Shown one piece after another: positions 16,972 through 25,917 of a stretch of 64,000 nucleotides of DNA. Position 1 is the first letter of the stretch. Each line of letters opens with the position of its first letter. Origin of the DNA: Massilia sp. H6 (GTDB lineage: Bacteria > Pseudomonadota > Gammaproteobacteria > Burkholderiales > Burkholderiaceae_D); assembly GCF_024802625.1 (NCBI RefSeq), contig NZ_CP103371.1, forward strand, positions 186,001-250,000, written 5' to 3'. A program made the position numbers and the translations under genes. The notes beneath the pieces are model-generated. The model was not told the DNA's origin, searched no databases, and saw only the letters and a list, made by a program, of their open reading frames with translations.

Positions 16972-19728
16972 TCAGGAATAGGTGCGGCCTTGCGCCGATC
17001 CGTCGAGCGCGCGCGCGCCCTCGCTCGAGAGAAGCTGCTCGCTGTACAAGGTTTTGTCCGCGGAATCAAACTTCTCCCACGCTTTCAGGTCGAACTTGTC
17101 GCCATTCGCCAGCTCAACCGTGTATCCCTGGGTACCGCTCGCATGGTCGATGGCGATACGGCCAAGGTCATCCGAGATGCCCTCCTCCACTGGACTGCCG
17201 TTCTTGTAGAGGGTGTAAGCAACGTTCGCGAACGGACGTCCGCTTCCAGAATGCATTTGCAGCATGAAGAGCAGCTGCTTCGGATCCTCCGGCGTCTTCG
17301 GCTCCGCGATCGTGATCTTGTGTTCCGCTGACGGCTGGGGCCGGTTCTGAGGAGCGAGGGTCTCCAGGTTGCCGTGAAATAGCGCCGGCTTGGGCGCAAA
17401 TACCTGCATGCGGTCGGTGATTTCAACCATGGCCCCGGGGCCATGCAGCCGCACCCCTTTCTTTCCCCTGATATCGACCCAGTCGGACTGGCTGATCAGG
17501 CACAAGACCTTGTTGGCGATGAGCTCGATATCGTCGTCATGCGTCCGCACGGTGATCTTGCCGGACGCCGCAATCAGCTTCATGCCAGCTTTGTGGACGA
17601 ACAGGCGGAAGGTCTGCTTGATGCTTGCGAACAGACTCTCGCCCGCTGCGATCGAGAGACTGCGCCCAGCTGTCAGCGCCGTGTGCTCGGCGCTGGCGAT
17701 GTGGGTCGACTGTGCGGACGTCGTTGCGATGCCAACTGGGCTGGCCAAAACCAGATGGGGTTGGGATAGCTCAGAAAAGGGTTCGCCAGCACCGCGCACG
17801 TCGTCATTCTGCGCTTTGAGCACATCGGCAACGTCGTGCTGCTGCCCACTTTCCTGGGCCAGGCCCTGCAGTGCGGCTGTGGATTGGTCATCGTGGAGCT
17901 TGTGCGCGGCGTCCAGGCGCTTCACCGTTTCGCCCATGTCCTTCATCGGGCCACGTGCTGCCTGCCGTGCCTCTGTTGTAATCAATAGGCCCTTGGCGGC
18001 GCGCGCTATACCGTGTCCATCGGTGCGCAACTCCCAGCCTTCGCCGCGTGCATCCTGGCGCCCGCTGGTGTTTTCGATCCGAGTAATGTGCCCGAGCGAC
18101 AGCTGGCTGCACTGATGATCGCTTTTCAGCTGTGCCTGAAGCTTTTCCTTCGTGTCGTCGAGAACAAGGTGATTGCCCCGACTTCCGCCCCCAAGTTCCC
18201 GGCTGCGCAGGCCAGCCAGGCACTGCTGCTCTGGCAGCGACCACGGCGGCATGTGTGCCTGGTTGTAGAGCGCGCCGAGTACGAGCGGATGATCAATATT
18301 CCCGTTCGGGTAGACGACGGCGACTTCTTCGCCGACTCGGGGCAACCGGATCTGCCCGAATTCGCTGCCGGCCGCCGGGCTCAATACCCGGATCCAGGGT
18401 GAACTCCTTTCGTCGTAGTTGCCCAACCGGTCCCAGTGGAACTGCAGCTTGACGCGTCCGTAGCCGTCGGTGTGGATATCTGCGCCGGCCGGGCCAACGA
18501 CGATGGCGGTGTGTAGTCCCGTATAGTTGACCGGCTCGCTGTTGAAGTTGCGGCCAGGACGCCAGCGGATGTCCTGGCGGATGCACGTAAAGCGGTTTTC
18601 GTAATGCGAGGCTGCGCCAGGACCGGCCTGGTAATTATTCGATACCTCATGGTCGGCCGACAGGATCAGGTAGTAGCGGTCCTTGATGCTGCTGCGTGAT
18701 CTGGCATCGTATCGACGCGAACGCGGCGCGGCGCTGAAGTGGCCGCTGAGCTTGAATGTACGACCGGGCAGCACGCACCGTTCGTTGCCTGCCGCCTCGA
18801 AATATTGCGTGTCTTTTTCCGCCTCGTCCATGCGCCGCGCCGCCAGCTGCTCGCCGTCGCGGTGCAGGCGAAAGCCATAGGCACCAGTGTCTTCGTAGAT
18901 TTCGTAAGGAAAGAAGTCGCCCTGCTGGTTGACTGAAGGGGCTTCAGCGCGTCGCGCTCTAGGATTCTTGTAATCGAACGAAGCGAGCGTGGTTCGGCCA
19001 GAGCCGAGCCGCCGGATGGCGGTCCACTCGTGAATGCCGTCGTCTTCGCGCGAGCCGCCCTTGTCGCGGAACGAAATCCAGTACGCTTTCTCGTCGATAG
19101 GCTTGGCCAGGAAGCTGATATCCGAGATCATGAGCTTGTGGCCGTCGAACCTGTGTTCGTACCAGTAATGCAATCCGAGCGCTTCCCAGCGCCGGTGCAG
19201 GTGGTTGTAGTCGGTCTCGTTGTACTGGTTCGCGACGGAAAGCTGCGGGTCGTCGCCCGTGAGTCTTATGTCCCAATCGGCCTGGAGATAATGCTTGAGG
19301 CTTAGCTCGGTAATCTCGCGCACGCTTTTATTGTGGAACGACCTGCTGTCCTTGCGTAGGCGGGCAAACGCGAGCCAGGGTTCGAGCAGCATCTGGTAAA
19401 ACGCGAAGCCGCCGTCGCTACGCAGGAAGCGAAATTCAGTGATATGACCATTGAAGTAGCGCAGCGATCCGTCTTCGCGCACCAGGGAGATGGTCACCAT
19501 CCGGCCCATCATTGTTTTTAGCGGAATACGCGGGTCGTCCGACAGTACCTCGACATCGAAGCGGAAACTGCGCGAGACTTCCTCATGAGCGACCAGCTTG
19601 TTCGGCAGGAGAATCGAGACTGGCCCATCCTTGAACGGGAAATCGAGCCGCATCAGCCGATTGTGCTGAGATGCGCCGCTGAACGCTGACAACGCGGCAC
19701 CCATTGCGATTTCCTCGCTTTCGCCCAT
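16972..19728 (-). CDS. vgrG: VgrG spike protein (VgrG1) with C-terminal transthyretin-like extension
   Basis: A 918-residue T6SS spike. The N-terminal gp27-like part starts with a beta domain (RLDFPFKDGPVSILLP); the gp5-like OB fold includes DGYGRVKLQFHWDR and PWIRVLSPAAGSEFG; next is a DUF2345 region with the beta-helix repeats. From about residue 800 a further Ig/transthyretin-like domain (FANVAYTLYKNGSPVEEGISDDLGRI) closes the protein. TTR extensions recruit lipase effectors in other VgrGs, so this one probably carries the phospholipase D encoded 26 bases downstream. The ATG at 19728 follows GGAGGG; a GTG two codons earlier is less likely. Confidence 0.93.
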   Translation of the reverse strand: MGESEEIAMGAALSAFSGASQHNRLMRLDFPFKDGPVSILLPNKLVAHEEVSRSFRFDVEVLSDDPRIPLKTMMGRMVTISLVREDGSLRYFNGHITEFRFLRSDGGFAFYQMLLEPWLAFARLRKDSRSFHNKSVREITELSLKHYLQADWDIRLTGDDPQLSVANQYNETDYNHLHRRWEALGLHYWYEHRFDGHKLMISDISFLAKPIDEKAYWISFRDKGGSREDDGIHEWTAIRRLGSGRTTLASFDYKNPRARRAEAPSVNQQGDFFPYEIYEDTGAYGFRLHRDGEQLAARRMDEAEKDTQYFEAAGNERCVLPGRTFKLSGHFSAAPRSRRYDARSRSSIKDRYYLILSADHEVSNNYQAGPGAASHYENRFTCIRQDIRWRPGRNFNSEPVNYTGLHTAIVVGPAGADIHTDGYGRVKLQFHWDRLGNYDERSSPWIRVLSPAAGSEFGQIRLPRVGEEVAVVYPNGNIDHPLVLGALYNQAHMPPWSLPEQQCLAGLRSRELGGGSRGNHLVLDDTKEKLQAQLKSDHQCSQLSLGHITRIENTSGRQDARGEGWELRTDGHGIARAAKGLLITTEARQAARGPMKDMGETVKRLDAAHKLHDDQSTAALQGLAQESGQQHDVADVLKAQNDDVRGAGEPFSELSQPHLVLASPVGIATTSAQSTHIASAEHTALTAGRSLSIAAGESLFASIKQTFRLFVHKAGMKLIAASGKITVRTHDDDIELIANKVLCLISQSDWVDIRGKKGVRLHGPGAMVEITDRMQVFAPKPALFHGNLETLAPQNRPQPSAEHKITIAEPKTPEDPKQLLFMLQMHSGSGRPFANVAYTLYKNGSPVEEGISDDLGRIAIDHASGTQGYTVELANGDKFDLKAWEKFDSADKTLYSEQLLSSEGARALDGSAQGRTYS

Positions 19729-19924
19729 TGACACCCTCCAGATGGCCGCGTGGCCGTAGCGCGCAGAAAAGTTCAGCGGTCACCTTACTCTGGTGCTAGC
19801 AAGCAGAATTTGAACCGTATCAACACGTTTCTCTATGCCATGTCTCAGGTGTACTCACAGTGATCTTATGAATTTCAGTTGTTCCATTTGCATGTGCCAA
19901 ATGTCTACGCACGGAGAGCGGATA

Positions 19925-19955
19925 CAAAAAAGCCATCGAATTTCACCTCGATGGC
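19925..19955 (-). terminator. Intrinsic terminator of the lipB-lipA unit
   Basis: On the minus strand an 8-bp perfect stem (GCCATCGA/TCGATGGC, 19932-19939 with 19948-19955) is followed by a run of T. It lies about 80 bases after the lipA stop. The rest of the ~300-base gap 19729-20035 shows no convincing gene; the vgrG1 promoter should be here. Confidence 0.85.
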
Positions 19956-20035
19956 TGATGCTGCCTGCACATAAATTTCGACATAACTCGTCGAACTATC
20001 TCGCTAGGTTATTTCCTGGATAGTCTTCATGTCTG

Positions 20036-21028
20036 TTATTCGTTTACAGCCAAACCCGCATTGTGCGCCTGCACGTCTGCGTGATACGAAGAACGCACCA
20101 TCGCGCCCACTGCGGCGTGCACGAAGCCCATCTCGTAGGCGGCTTGCTCGAACTTCTTGAACTGGTCCGGGTGCACATAGCGGCGCACCGGCAGGTGCGA
20201 GTTCGACGGCGCCAGGTATTGGCCGATGGTCAGCATCTCGACGTTGTGTTCGCGCATGTCGCGCATGACTTGCAAAATTTCCTCGTCGGTCTCGCCCAGG
20301 CCGACCATGATGCCGGACTTGGTCACCGCGTTCGGGTACAGTGCCTTGAAGTCGCGCAGCAGTTCGAGCGAGTGCTTGTAGTCGGCGCCGGGACGGGCTT
20401 CCTTGTACAGGCGCGGCACGGTCTCCAGGTTGTGGTTCATGACGTCGGGCAGGCCGTCGGCGAAGATCGCCAGCGCCTTGGCCAGGCGGCCGCGGAAGTC
20501 GGGCACCAGCACTTCGATCTTGGTGCCTGGTGACTGGGCACGGGTCTTCTGGATGCACTCGACGAAATGCCCGGCGCCGCCATCGCGCAAATCGTCGCGG
20601 TCGACCGAGGTGATCACGACGTACGTCAGGCGCAGGTCGGCGATGGTCTTGGCCAGGTTGCCCGGCTCGTTGACGTCGAGCGGATCCGGGCGGCCGTGGC
20701 CGACGTCGCAGAACGGGCAGCGACGGGTGCACTTGTCACCCATGATCATGAAGGTCGCGGTACCCTTGCCGAAGCATTCGCCGATGTTCGGGCAACTGGC
20801 TTCTTCGCACACCGTCACCAGGTTGTTGGCGCGCAGGATGTCCTTGATCTCGTAGAAGCGCGACGACGCGGTTGCAGCCTTCACGCGGATCCAGTCAGGC
20901 TTTTTCAGGCGCTCGGCATCGGCGATCGGCACGATCTTGATCGGGATGCGCGACGTCTTGCTGGCGCCTTTCTGCTTGTCGGTGGCGTTGTAGACAGGGG
21001 CAGCGACGTTGCTGGTTTCGGTAGTCAT
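20036..21028 (-). CDS. lipA: Lipoyl synthase
   Basis: A 330-residue radical SAM enzyme that inserts two sulphurs into protein-bound octanoyl groups to make lipoate. Both clusters are visible: the auxiliary-cluster cysteines in [12 protein letters not shown] and the radical SAM motif CTRRCPFC. Other family motifs follow: [26 protein letters not shown] and a final AGLAVNE-like tail. It follows lipB by 25 bases in the same direction, the common lipB-lipA arrangement, and is closed by a strong terminator. Confidence 0.98.
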   Translation of the reverse strand: MTTETSNVAAPVYNATDKQKGASKTSRIPIKIVPIADAERLKKPDWIRVKAATASSRFYEIKDILRANNLVTVCEEASCPNIGECFGKGTATFMIMGDKCTRRCPFCDVGHGRPDPLDVNEPGNLAKTIADLRLTYVVITSVDRDDLRDGGAGHFVECIQKTRAQSPGTKIEVLVPDFRGRLAKALAIFADGLPDVMNHNLETVPRLYKEARPGADYKHSLELLRDFKALYPNAVTKSGIMVGLGETDEEILQVMRDMREHNVEMLTIGQYLAPSNSHLPVRRYVHPDQFKKFEQAAYEMGFVHAAVGAMVRSSYHADVQAHNAGLAVNE

Positions 21029-21053
21029 AGGCTAGTGCCCTGGCGGGCTTCCA

Positions 21054-21752
21054 TTAGAGGTTGTTCGTTGCCGGTTCGACCGCTTCGGTCGTTACCAGTT
21101 GGCGCGCCAACTCGCGCGCCAGCGCCTGCTGGACATCCTCCAGCGGGGCTTGCACTCCCATCGTGCGCATGTCGACCGTGGTCAGGCCAGAGTAACCGCA
21201 CGGGTTGATCCAGGTGAACGGGGCCAGGTCCATCGCCACGTTCAGCGAGACCCCATGATAGGTGCAGCCGTTGCCGCGTACCTTGAGGCCGAGGGCGGCG
21301 ATCTTCGCGCCCTTGCGCGGGCCCCCTGCCATGTAGATGCCCGGGGCCCCGGCAACGCGTTCTCCCGCAAGATTATACGCCGCCAGCACGTCGATGACCG
21401 CCTGTTCGATTTTCTGCACAAACTGGCGCGCATACAGCTTGCCGCCAGGTTTATTGCGGCGCAGGTCCATCAAAAGGTAGATCACGACCTGGCCGGGGCC
21501 GTGGTAGGTTACTTCGCCGCCGCGGTCGGTCTGGACCACCGGCACCCCCGATGTTTGCGCCTGTGCCAGCACGTGGCCCGGGTCGGCGCCGAGACCCAGC
21601 GTGAACACGGGCGGATGCTCGACGATCCACAGCTCGTCCCGCGATTCCGGGGTGCGCGCGTCGGTAAAGGCGCGCATCGCGGCGAAAGTGGGTTCGTAGT
21701 CGGCGCGGCCGAGCTCGCGGACGAGCGGCGTGGCAGAACGGGTCGGGAGCAT
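21054..21752 (-). CDS. lipB: Octanoyl-[ACP]:protein octanoyltransferase
   Basis: A 232-residue transferase that moves octanoyl groups from acyl carrier protein to lipoyl domains, the step before LipA. Family motifs are clear: [43 protein letters not shown] and the catalytic-Cys segment INPCGYSG. The ATG at 21752 is preferred over an in-frame TTG at 21767; neither has a strong ribosome-binding site. It lies between ybeD and lipA on the same strand. Confidence 0.96.
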   Translation of the reverse strand: MLPTRSATPLVRELGRADYEPTFAAMRAFTDARTPESRDELWIVEHPPVFTLGLGADPGHVLAQAQTSGVPVVQTDRGGEVTYHGPGQVVIYLLMDLRRNKPGGKLYARQFVQKIEQAVIDVLAAYNLAGERVAGAPGIYMAGGPRKGAKIAALGLKVRGNGCTYHGVSLNVAMDLAPFTWINPCGYSGLTTVDMRTMGVQAPLEDVQQALARELARQLVTTEAVEPATNNL

Positions 21753-21837
21753 AGGTAGGAAGCGCAAGAATGGACAGCCCTGCCATTATAAGTCAGCGCG
21801 ATGTCCTGCGCCTGCCGGGCCTTCCCGCAGTGTGGGT

Positions 21838-22104
21838 TTACAGCACCATCTTGACCATGGGATGGGTCGACAGGGCGCGGTAGACGTCGTCGAGCATTTC
21901 ACGGCTGGTGACCCAGACAGTAACGGTCAGGCCGGTGTAGTTGCCCTTCGACGAAGGCCGGGTCTCCAGCTTGCCGACATGGAAAGTCGGATCGAAACCG
22001 GTAACCACGTCGATGATCGTTGGCGCGAAGTCGATATGCGTCGGTCCCATCACCTTGATCGGGAAGTCGCTCGGGTAGTCGATGAGGGAGTCTTTCGGGT
22101 CCAT
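21838..22104 (-). CDS. ybeD: DUF493/YbeD family protein
   Basis: An 88-residue small alpha/beta protein (DYPSDFPIKVMGP, KGNYTGLTVTVWVTS, ALSTHPMVKMVL) of the DUF493/YbeD family, with an ACT-like fold and no firmly known role. It lies upstream of lipB, as ybeD does in enterobacteria. The ATG at 22104 is chosen because AGGAAG lies 7 bases before it; the frame extends upstream but matches the family only from here. Confidence 0.93.
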   Translation of the reverse strand: MDPKDSLIDYPSDFPIKVMGPTHIDFAPTIIDVVTGFDPTFHVGKLETRPSSKGNYTGLTVTVWVTSREMLDDVYRALSTHPMVKMVL

Positions 22105-22165
22105 GGCTTTTTCTTCCTGTGCAAAGCAGCATTGTATCTGCTTCAATATTGGGCTGCACAAGCGG

Positions 22166-22194
22166 AAAAAAAGAGGCCGGCGCTGGAGCCGGCC
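22166..22194 (-). terminator. Intrinsic terminator after the FecR/DUF6600 gene
   Basis: On the minus strand a 7-bp GC stem (GGCCGGC/GCCGGCC, 22175-22181 with 22188-22194) is followed by seven T residues. It separates the DUF6600 gene from the ybeD-lipB-lipA unit. Confidence 0.85.
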
Positions 22195-22383
22195 TGAACT
22201 ATTTCTAATACCGGAAGAAATAGCGGGATATTCGGGCCGCTCGGAGCAGCGCTGCTGCCTCGAGCGAGTAAGGCCACTTTACCAGGACGCTGCCGGTGCC
22301 GCGAGCGCAGTGCGACAAACTGCAGTTTGCCGCGACAGGCGGCGTACACCATGCGATGGGTGGCGCCGCTTTGCCCGTCCGCG

Positions 22384-24264
22384 CTATTCCTCGCGCATGC
22401 CACGCTGCTCGGCTGGCGAGCGCGCTTCCGGCCTGCCACGTTCGGGCAGTGGCCGCGGCGGCGGCGCTTCCGGCATGGCGCGGGGCTGCGGCTGCGGCTG
22501 CGCTTGCATCTGTGGCTGTGGCTGCGCTTGCGCTTGCATCTGCGGCTGCGGCTGCGGTTGCGCTTGCATCTGTGGCTGCGCTTGCACCGGCATTGGGCGC
22601 TGCGCCGGCATGTGCGGCATGGCAGCCGGCTGCTGGCGCTCGCGGCGGTCCCCGAACCGATCACCGCGCTCGCCACGCTCGCGCCCGGTGCGTTCATCGC
22701 GTTCATCGCCGCGCTCGAAACGCTGCCATGCAGGCGGACGGGGTGGCACCGCCACAGCGGCCGAGGGCATCGGCACGGTGACAAGCACGCCCGGCTGGAC
22801 CGGCTGCGGCGCCGGATCGGTCGTCAGCACCGGCGGCCGTTGGCGACGCTCGAAACGGTCGCGCTCGCGGCCGTCGCGATCGGCGCGGTCGACCATGCCG
22901 TCGTCGTCACGGTCGTGGCCGATGCGGTCTGGAATGCCGTCGCGGTCACGGTCGCGGCCACGCCAGCGCTGCGGCCCGGCCGGTGCCACGCCTGGCGTCG
23001 CAGGCACAGCCTGCGGGGACGGCGTTCCCTGCGGCAGGTTCGATACCACGACCGGTCCGCGCCCGCCGAAATTCGCCTGCGGGACCACGGTCAGGCCGCG
23101 CTGGCGGTAATCCGGCCTGCCGGCCCGGTCGCCACGGTCACGGCGCTCATGGTGACGGTCACGACGCCAGCCATCGCGCTCGCGCCAGTCATTGAGCCGG
23201 CGCAGGCGCTCGTCAGACAGGCGGTAGCCGGGCACGAAGTAGTCGTGCGGGCCGAGCGGATACCAGCCCGTGGCCGGTCGCGAGCCGTGCGTACTGAAGC
23301 TGGCACTCCAGCCGCTGCCAACCCAGCCGACCAGCGCCGGCGCCCAGACCGGACGGCGGCCGACGTGGCCCGGGGCCCAGGCCCAGCGGTTCCTGACCTG
23401 CACCCAGCGGCCATAATGGAAGGGCGCATAGCCCCAAGACGCGTTGTCGACCCAGGTCCAGCCCCAGGGGGCGATCCAGGTCCAGCGGCCGTCGCGGTAG
23501 GGCACCCAGCTCGACGCCACCCGCGGGGTCCATAGCGCGCCGTATTCGACGTCTTCGTGCCAGCTGCCATGGCGGTCGAGTTCTTCGTAGCCTGTCATGT
23601 CGGTGCTGACGTAGCGTGCCGAGCGCGCGCCGTCGACCGCCCTGTCGCGTGCCAGCGACCAGTCGTCGAAGTCGTCGCGCTGGGCCTGCAGGGTGCGCAC
23701 ATCGTCGTCGCGCAGTTCGGCGCTGCGGCCGGCGCGCACCGTCAGGCTGGCGCCGCCACCCGTGACCTGGGCCGCGCCATCAAATACGCTCACCACGCTG
23801 GTGTCGCGCACGCGCTCGGCATCCACCCGCAGGCGGCCGGGCTGGCGCATGCGCACCTGCGCATGCGGGGTGACCAGCTCGAATTCGGGCAGCACGTCTT
23901 CGCTCAGAATGCGAACGCTGGCGCTGCCGTAGTGCAGGCGCAGGCGCAGGCTGTCGTCGTCGAGTTCAGTGACTTCGAGCGAGCTGTCGCCATCGACGCG
24001 GATCGCGGTCGAGCCGATCCGCACCTCGGCGCGGCCGTTCGGTTCGGTGGTAATCAGGTTGCGGGTGGTGACCGGCCAGTTGACCAGCGCCGCGGTTGCG
24101 GTATCGCCCACGCCGCTACTGATGCTGACCTTGCCCTGTGCCAGCGCCACGCGCCCGACGCGGCCGGGCGGCTCGGTCTCGAGCAGCCTGCCCTGTGCCA
24201 GCGCGGTAGTCGATAGCGCCGTGAGCGCAAGCATCACGGCAGTCTTGGCGAATCGGTTATTCAT
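22384..24264 (-). CDS. Exported FecR-domain/DUF6600 protein with Asp-rich and Gln/Met-rich tail
   Basis: A 626-residue secreted protein. A signal peptide ends at ALAQ (residue 24). Residues ~35-185 are a FecR-like beta domain (VALAQGKVSISS, ATAALVNWPVTTRNLI, RAEVRIGSTAIRVD). Residues ~225-345 are Trp-rich (WVPYRDGRWTWIAPWGWTWVD), typical of DUF6600. Residues 437-465 hold two DxDxDG-type turns like thrombospondin type 3 calcium repeats, and residues ~560-605 are an imperfect Gln/Met/Pro repeat. GGAG precedes the ATG. The protein is predicted periplasmic or surface-exposed; its function is unknown and no sigma/anti-sigma partner lies beside it. Confidence 0.82.
   Translation of the reverse strand: MNNRFAKTAVMLALTALSTTALAQGRLLETEPPGRVGRVALAQGKVSISSGVGDTATAALVNWPVTTRNLITTEPNGRAEVRIGSTAIRVDGDSSLEVTELDDDSLRLRLHYGSASVRILSEDVLPEFELVTPHAQVRMRQPGRLRVDAERVRDTSVVSVFDGAAQVTGGGASLTVRAGRSAELRDDDVRTLQAQRDDFDDWSLARDRAVDGARSARYVSTDMTGYEELDRHGSWHEDVEYGALWTPRVASSWVPYRDGRWTWIAPWGWTWVDNASWGYAPFHYGRWVQVRNRWAWAPGHVGRRPVWAPALVGWVGSGWSASFSTHGSRPATGWYPLGPHDYFVPGYRLSDERLRRLNDWRERDGWRRDRHHERRDRGDRAGRPDYRQRGLTVVPQANFGGRGPVVVSNLPQGTPSPQAVPATPGVAPAGPQRWRGRDRDRDGIPDRIGHDRDDDGMVDRADRDGRERDRFERRQRPPVLTTDPAPQPVQPGVLVTVPMPSAAVAVPPRPPAWQRFERGDERDERTGRERGERGDRFGDRRERQQPAAMPHMPAQRPMPVQAQPQMQAQPQPQPQMQAQAQPQPQMQAQPQPQPRAMPEAPPPRPLPERGRPEARSPAEQRGMREE
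22484..22587 (-). repeat. Imperfect tandem repeat encoding a Gln/Met/Pro-rich segment
   Basis: The plus strand reads as repeated GGCTGCG and CGCTTGCATCTG units, encoding alternating QPQ and MQAQ on the minus strand inside the DUF6600 gene. Repeat number is likely variable by slippage. Confidence 0.75.
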
Positions 24265-24413
24265 GGTGTGCTCCGGCGGGCAGTGTGCAAAAGGCGTGGA
24301 CGAAGTGCGGCTACCAGATTACAACGCACGAGCGCGCGTAGCGACCAGGGTACTTACACAAAGTTGCAACTGCTGGGTTGTGGCGACGCCGGGAAGTACG
24401 ATGCGCTGGGCAC

Positions 24414-25055
24414 TCAGGCGGCGCGGCGGCCCGGCTCGACCAGAAATAGCAGCGAACCCATGATCACCAGCACGGCCCCGAAGACGCGGTTCTGCAGCTT
24501 GACGGCGCGGGCATCGCGGAAGTAGCGCTGCATCATCGATGCCATCGCGGCATAGCCATGCATGACGATCGAGTCGATGGTCACCATCGTGATGCCCAGG
24601 ATCGCCAGCTGCGGCAGCAGCGGCGCCTCCTTGGAGATAAATTGCGGCAGCACGGCGACCATGAAAATAATGCCTTTCGGGTTGGTCGAATTGGTCAGGA
24701 AACCAGTCATGACGCGCTTGCTGAAGCTCGGGTGCGCGGCCAGTCCAACGGTGTCGACCGAGGTCGTTTCGGCCTTGGCGCGCCAGGACTGGATGCCCAG
24801 CCAGATCAGGTACAGCGCGCCGATGGTCTTGACGATGGTAAACGCCAGCGAGGACGCCAGCAGCAGCGAACCGACGCCGGCGCCAGCGATAACCAGCACC
24901 AGGACCAGGCCGACCTGCAGGCCGAGCACGGTGGCGCTGGCTTTTTTCAGGCCATAGGCCAGTCCGTGCGACATCGACAGCACGGCGCCGGAACCGGGCG
25001 AAACGGCGATCAGGGTGCCGGCGATGACAAAGGCGATCCAGGTGGCGAAGCTCAT
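24414..25055 (-). CDS. LysE/RhtB family exporter
   Basis: A 213-residue inner-membrane protein with about six hydrophobic segments. The N-terminus TWIAFVIAGTLIAVSPGSGAV has the SPG-containing first helix of LysE/RhtB exporters of amino acids or homoserine lactones, and the GFLTNSTNPKGIIFMVAVLPQF segment is the conserved loop and fourth helix. The substrate cannot be read from the sequence. The ~150 bases between it and the DUF6600 gene hold nothing recognisable. Confidence 0.9.
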   Translation of the reverse strand: MSFATWIAFVIAGTLIAVSPGSGAVLSMSHGLAYGLKKASATVLGLQVGLVLVLVIAGAGVGSLLLASSLAFTIVKTIGALYLIWLGIQSWRAKAETTSVDTVGLAAHPSFSKRVMTGFLTNSTNPKGIIFMVAVLPQFISKEAPLLPQLAILGITMVTIDSIVMHGYAAMASMMQRYFRDARAVKLQNRVFGAVLVIMGSLLFLVEPGRRAA

Positions 25056-25149
25056 GCAGCAGGGGAGAGGAATAGGGAAATGGAGGGACGCGACGAGCGG
25101 CTAGCGCGCGCTCCGGTGGCGGAGCGCAACGCGAGCTCTGGGTACTGCC

Positions 25150-25434
25150 TTACTTCTTCTTTGGATTGACGGCAGCCTTGAGGGTAGCGCCGGCGGCAAA
25201 GCGTGGGGACTTCGATGCAGCAATCTTGATGACGTCGCCGGTGGCCGGATTGCGGCCCTTGCGCGCAGCGCGCTTGGTGACCGAGAAAGTGCCGAAGCCG
25301 GTGATGCCGACGGTGTCACCCTTCTTCAGGCGCTCGGTGATGATCTCGAGGATCGTGTTCACGGCGCTATTGGCGGCAGCGCCAGACATCTCGGTGCGCT
25401 TCGCGAATTCCGCGATCAGTTCGCCTTTTTTCAT
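25150..25434 (-). CDS. HU family DNA-binding protein
   Basis: A 94-residue nucleoid protein. The sequence has MKKGELIAEFAKRTEMSG at the N-terminal helix, GFGTFSVTKRAARKGRNPATG in the DNA-binding arm, and a Lys-rich tail NPKKK. It bends and compacts DNA as a dimer. GGAGAG lies 5 bases before the ATG, and an AT-rich stretch (about 25470-25495), unusual here, probably holds the promoter. It is monocistronic. Confidence 0.96.
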   Translation of the reverse strand: MKKGELIAEFAKRTEMSGAAANSAVNTILEIITERLKKGDTVGITGFGTFSVTKRAARKGRNPATGDVIKIAASKSPRFAAGATLKAAVNPKKK

Positions 25435-25511
25435 AAGTCTCTCCGGGGTTAAAAGAGCGGGAAGATTAGCATAAATATTGCTACATGTAATCTCGCTCCC
25501 GGGAGGCGAAT

Positions 25512-25721
25512 TCAGGCGAGTCCGGTTTCGCCGGCAGGTGCGGCCAGGCGGTGGCGCAGGGCGGCGTTGATCAGCGTCTGGTAGCCGGTACCGCAGCGCT
25601 CGGACAGGTTGCGGAATTCGTTCAACACTTCGTCGTCGAGGTAGATCGTGATGCGGGTCTTACGCTTGGGTGGCCGCACGCGGCGTACGGGTGCGGCTTG
25701 CAGGATCGGTTCGGTAGTCAT
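25512..25721 (-). CDS. BrnA-like ribbon-helix-helix protein without a BrnT neighbour
   Basis: A 69-residue basic protein. The C-terminal part (KTRITIYLDDEVLNEFRNL ... GYQTLINAALRHRL) is the BrnA/CopG ribbon-helix-helix DNA-binding domain, preceded by an Arg/Lys/Pro-rich arm. AAGGAG lies 5 bases before the ATG. BrnA is normally the antitoxin of BrnT, encoded just upstream in the same operon; no BrnT frame is present on either side, so this looks like an orphan regulator or remnant. Confidence 0.8.
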   Translation of the reverse strand: MTTEPILQAAPVRRVRPPKRKTRITIYLDDEVLNEFRNLSERCGTGYQTLINAALRHRLAAPAGETGLA

Positions 25722-25917
25722 GGCATCTCCTTCGGTGGCGAGGCTGCAGTACCGCAGCCGACAATGTGCACTATACGGTCGCCGCCGTGGCAACGCCCGC
25801 CAAAAGCGACGAGATGCGGATTTACGCGACTGGAACGCAGAAAGCCGCGCTGAACAGTGTGACTGCAATTCTTGCCTCGGGTAAGATGATGCAAACTTGA
25901 CACGATTGGAGCAACCG

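Noticed and set aside
22484..22587. Possible CRISPR-like short repeat array
   Set aside because: Units are short, adjacent and in frame with a protein-coding Gln/Met repeat; there are no spacers or cas genes.
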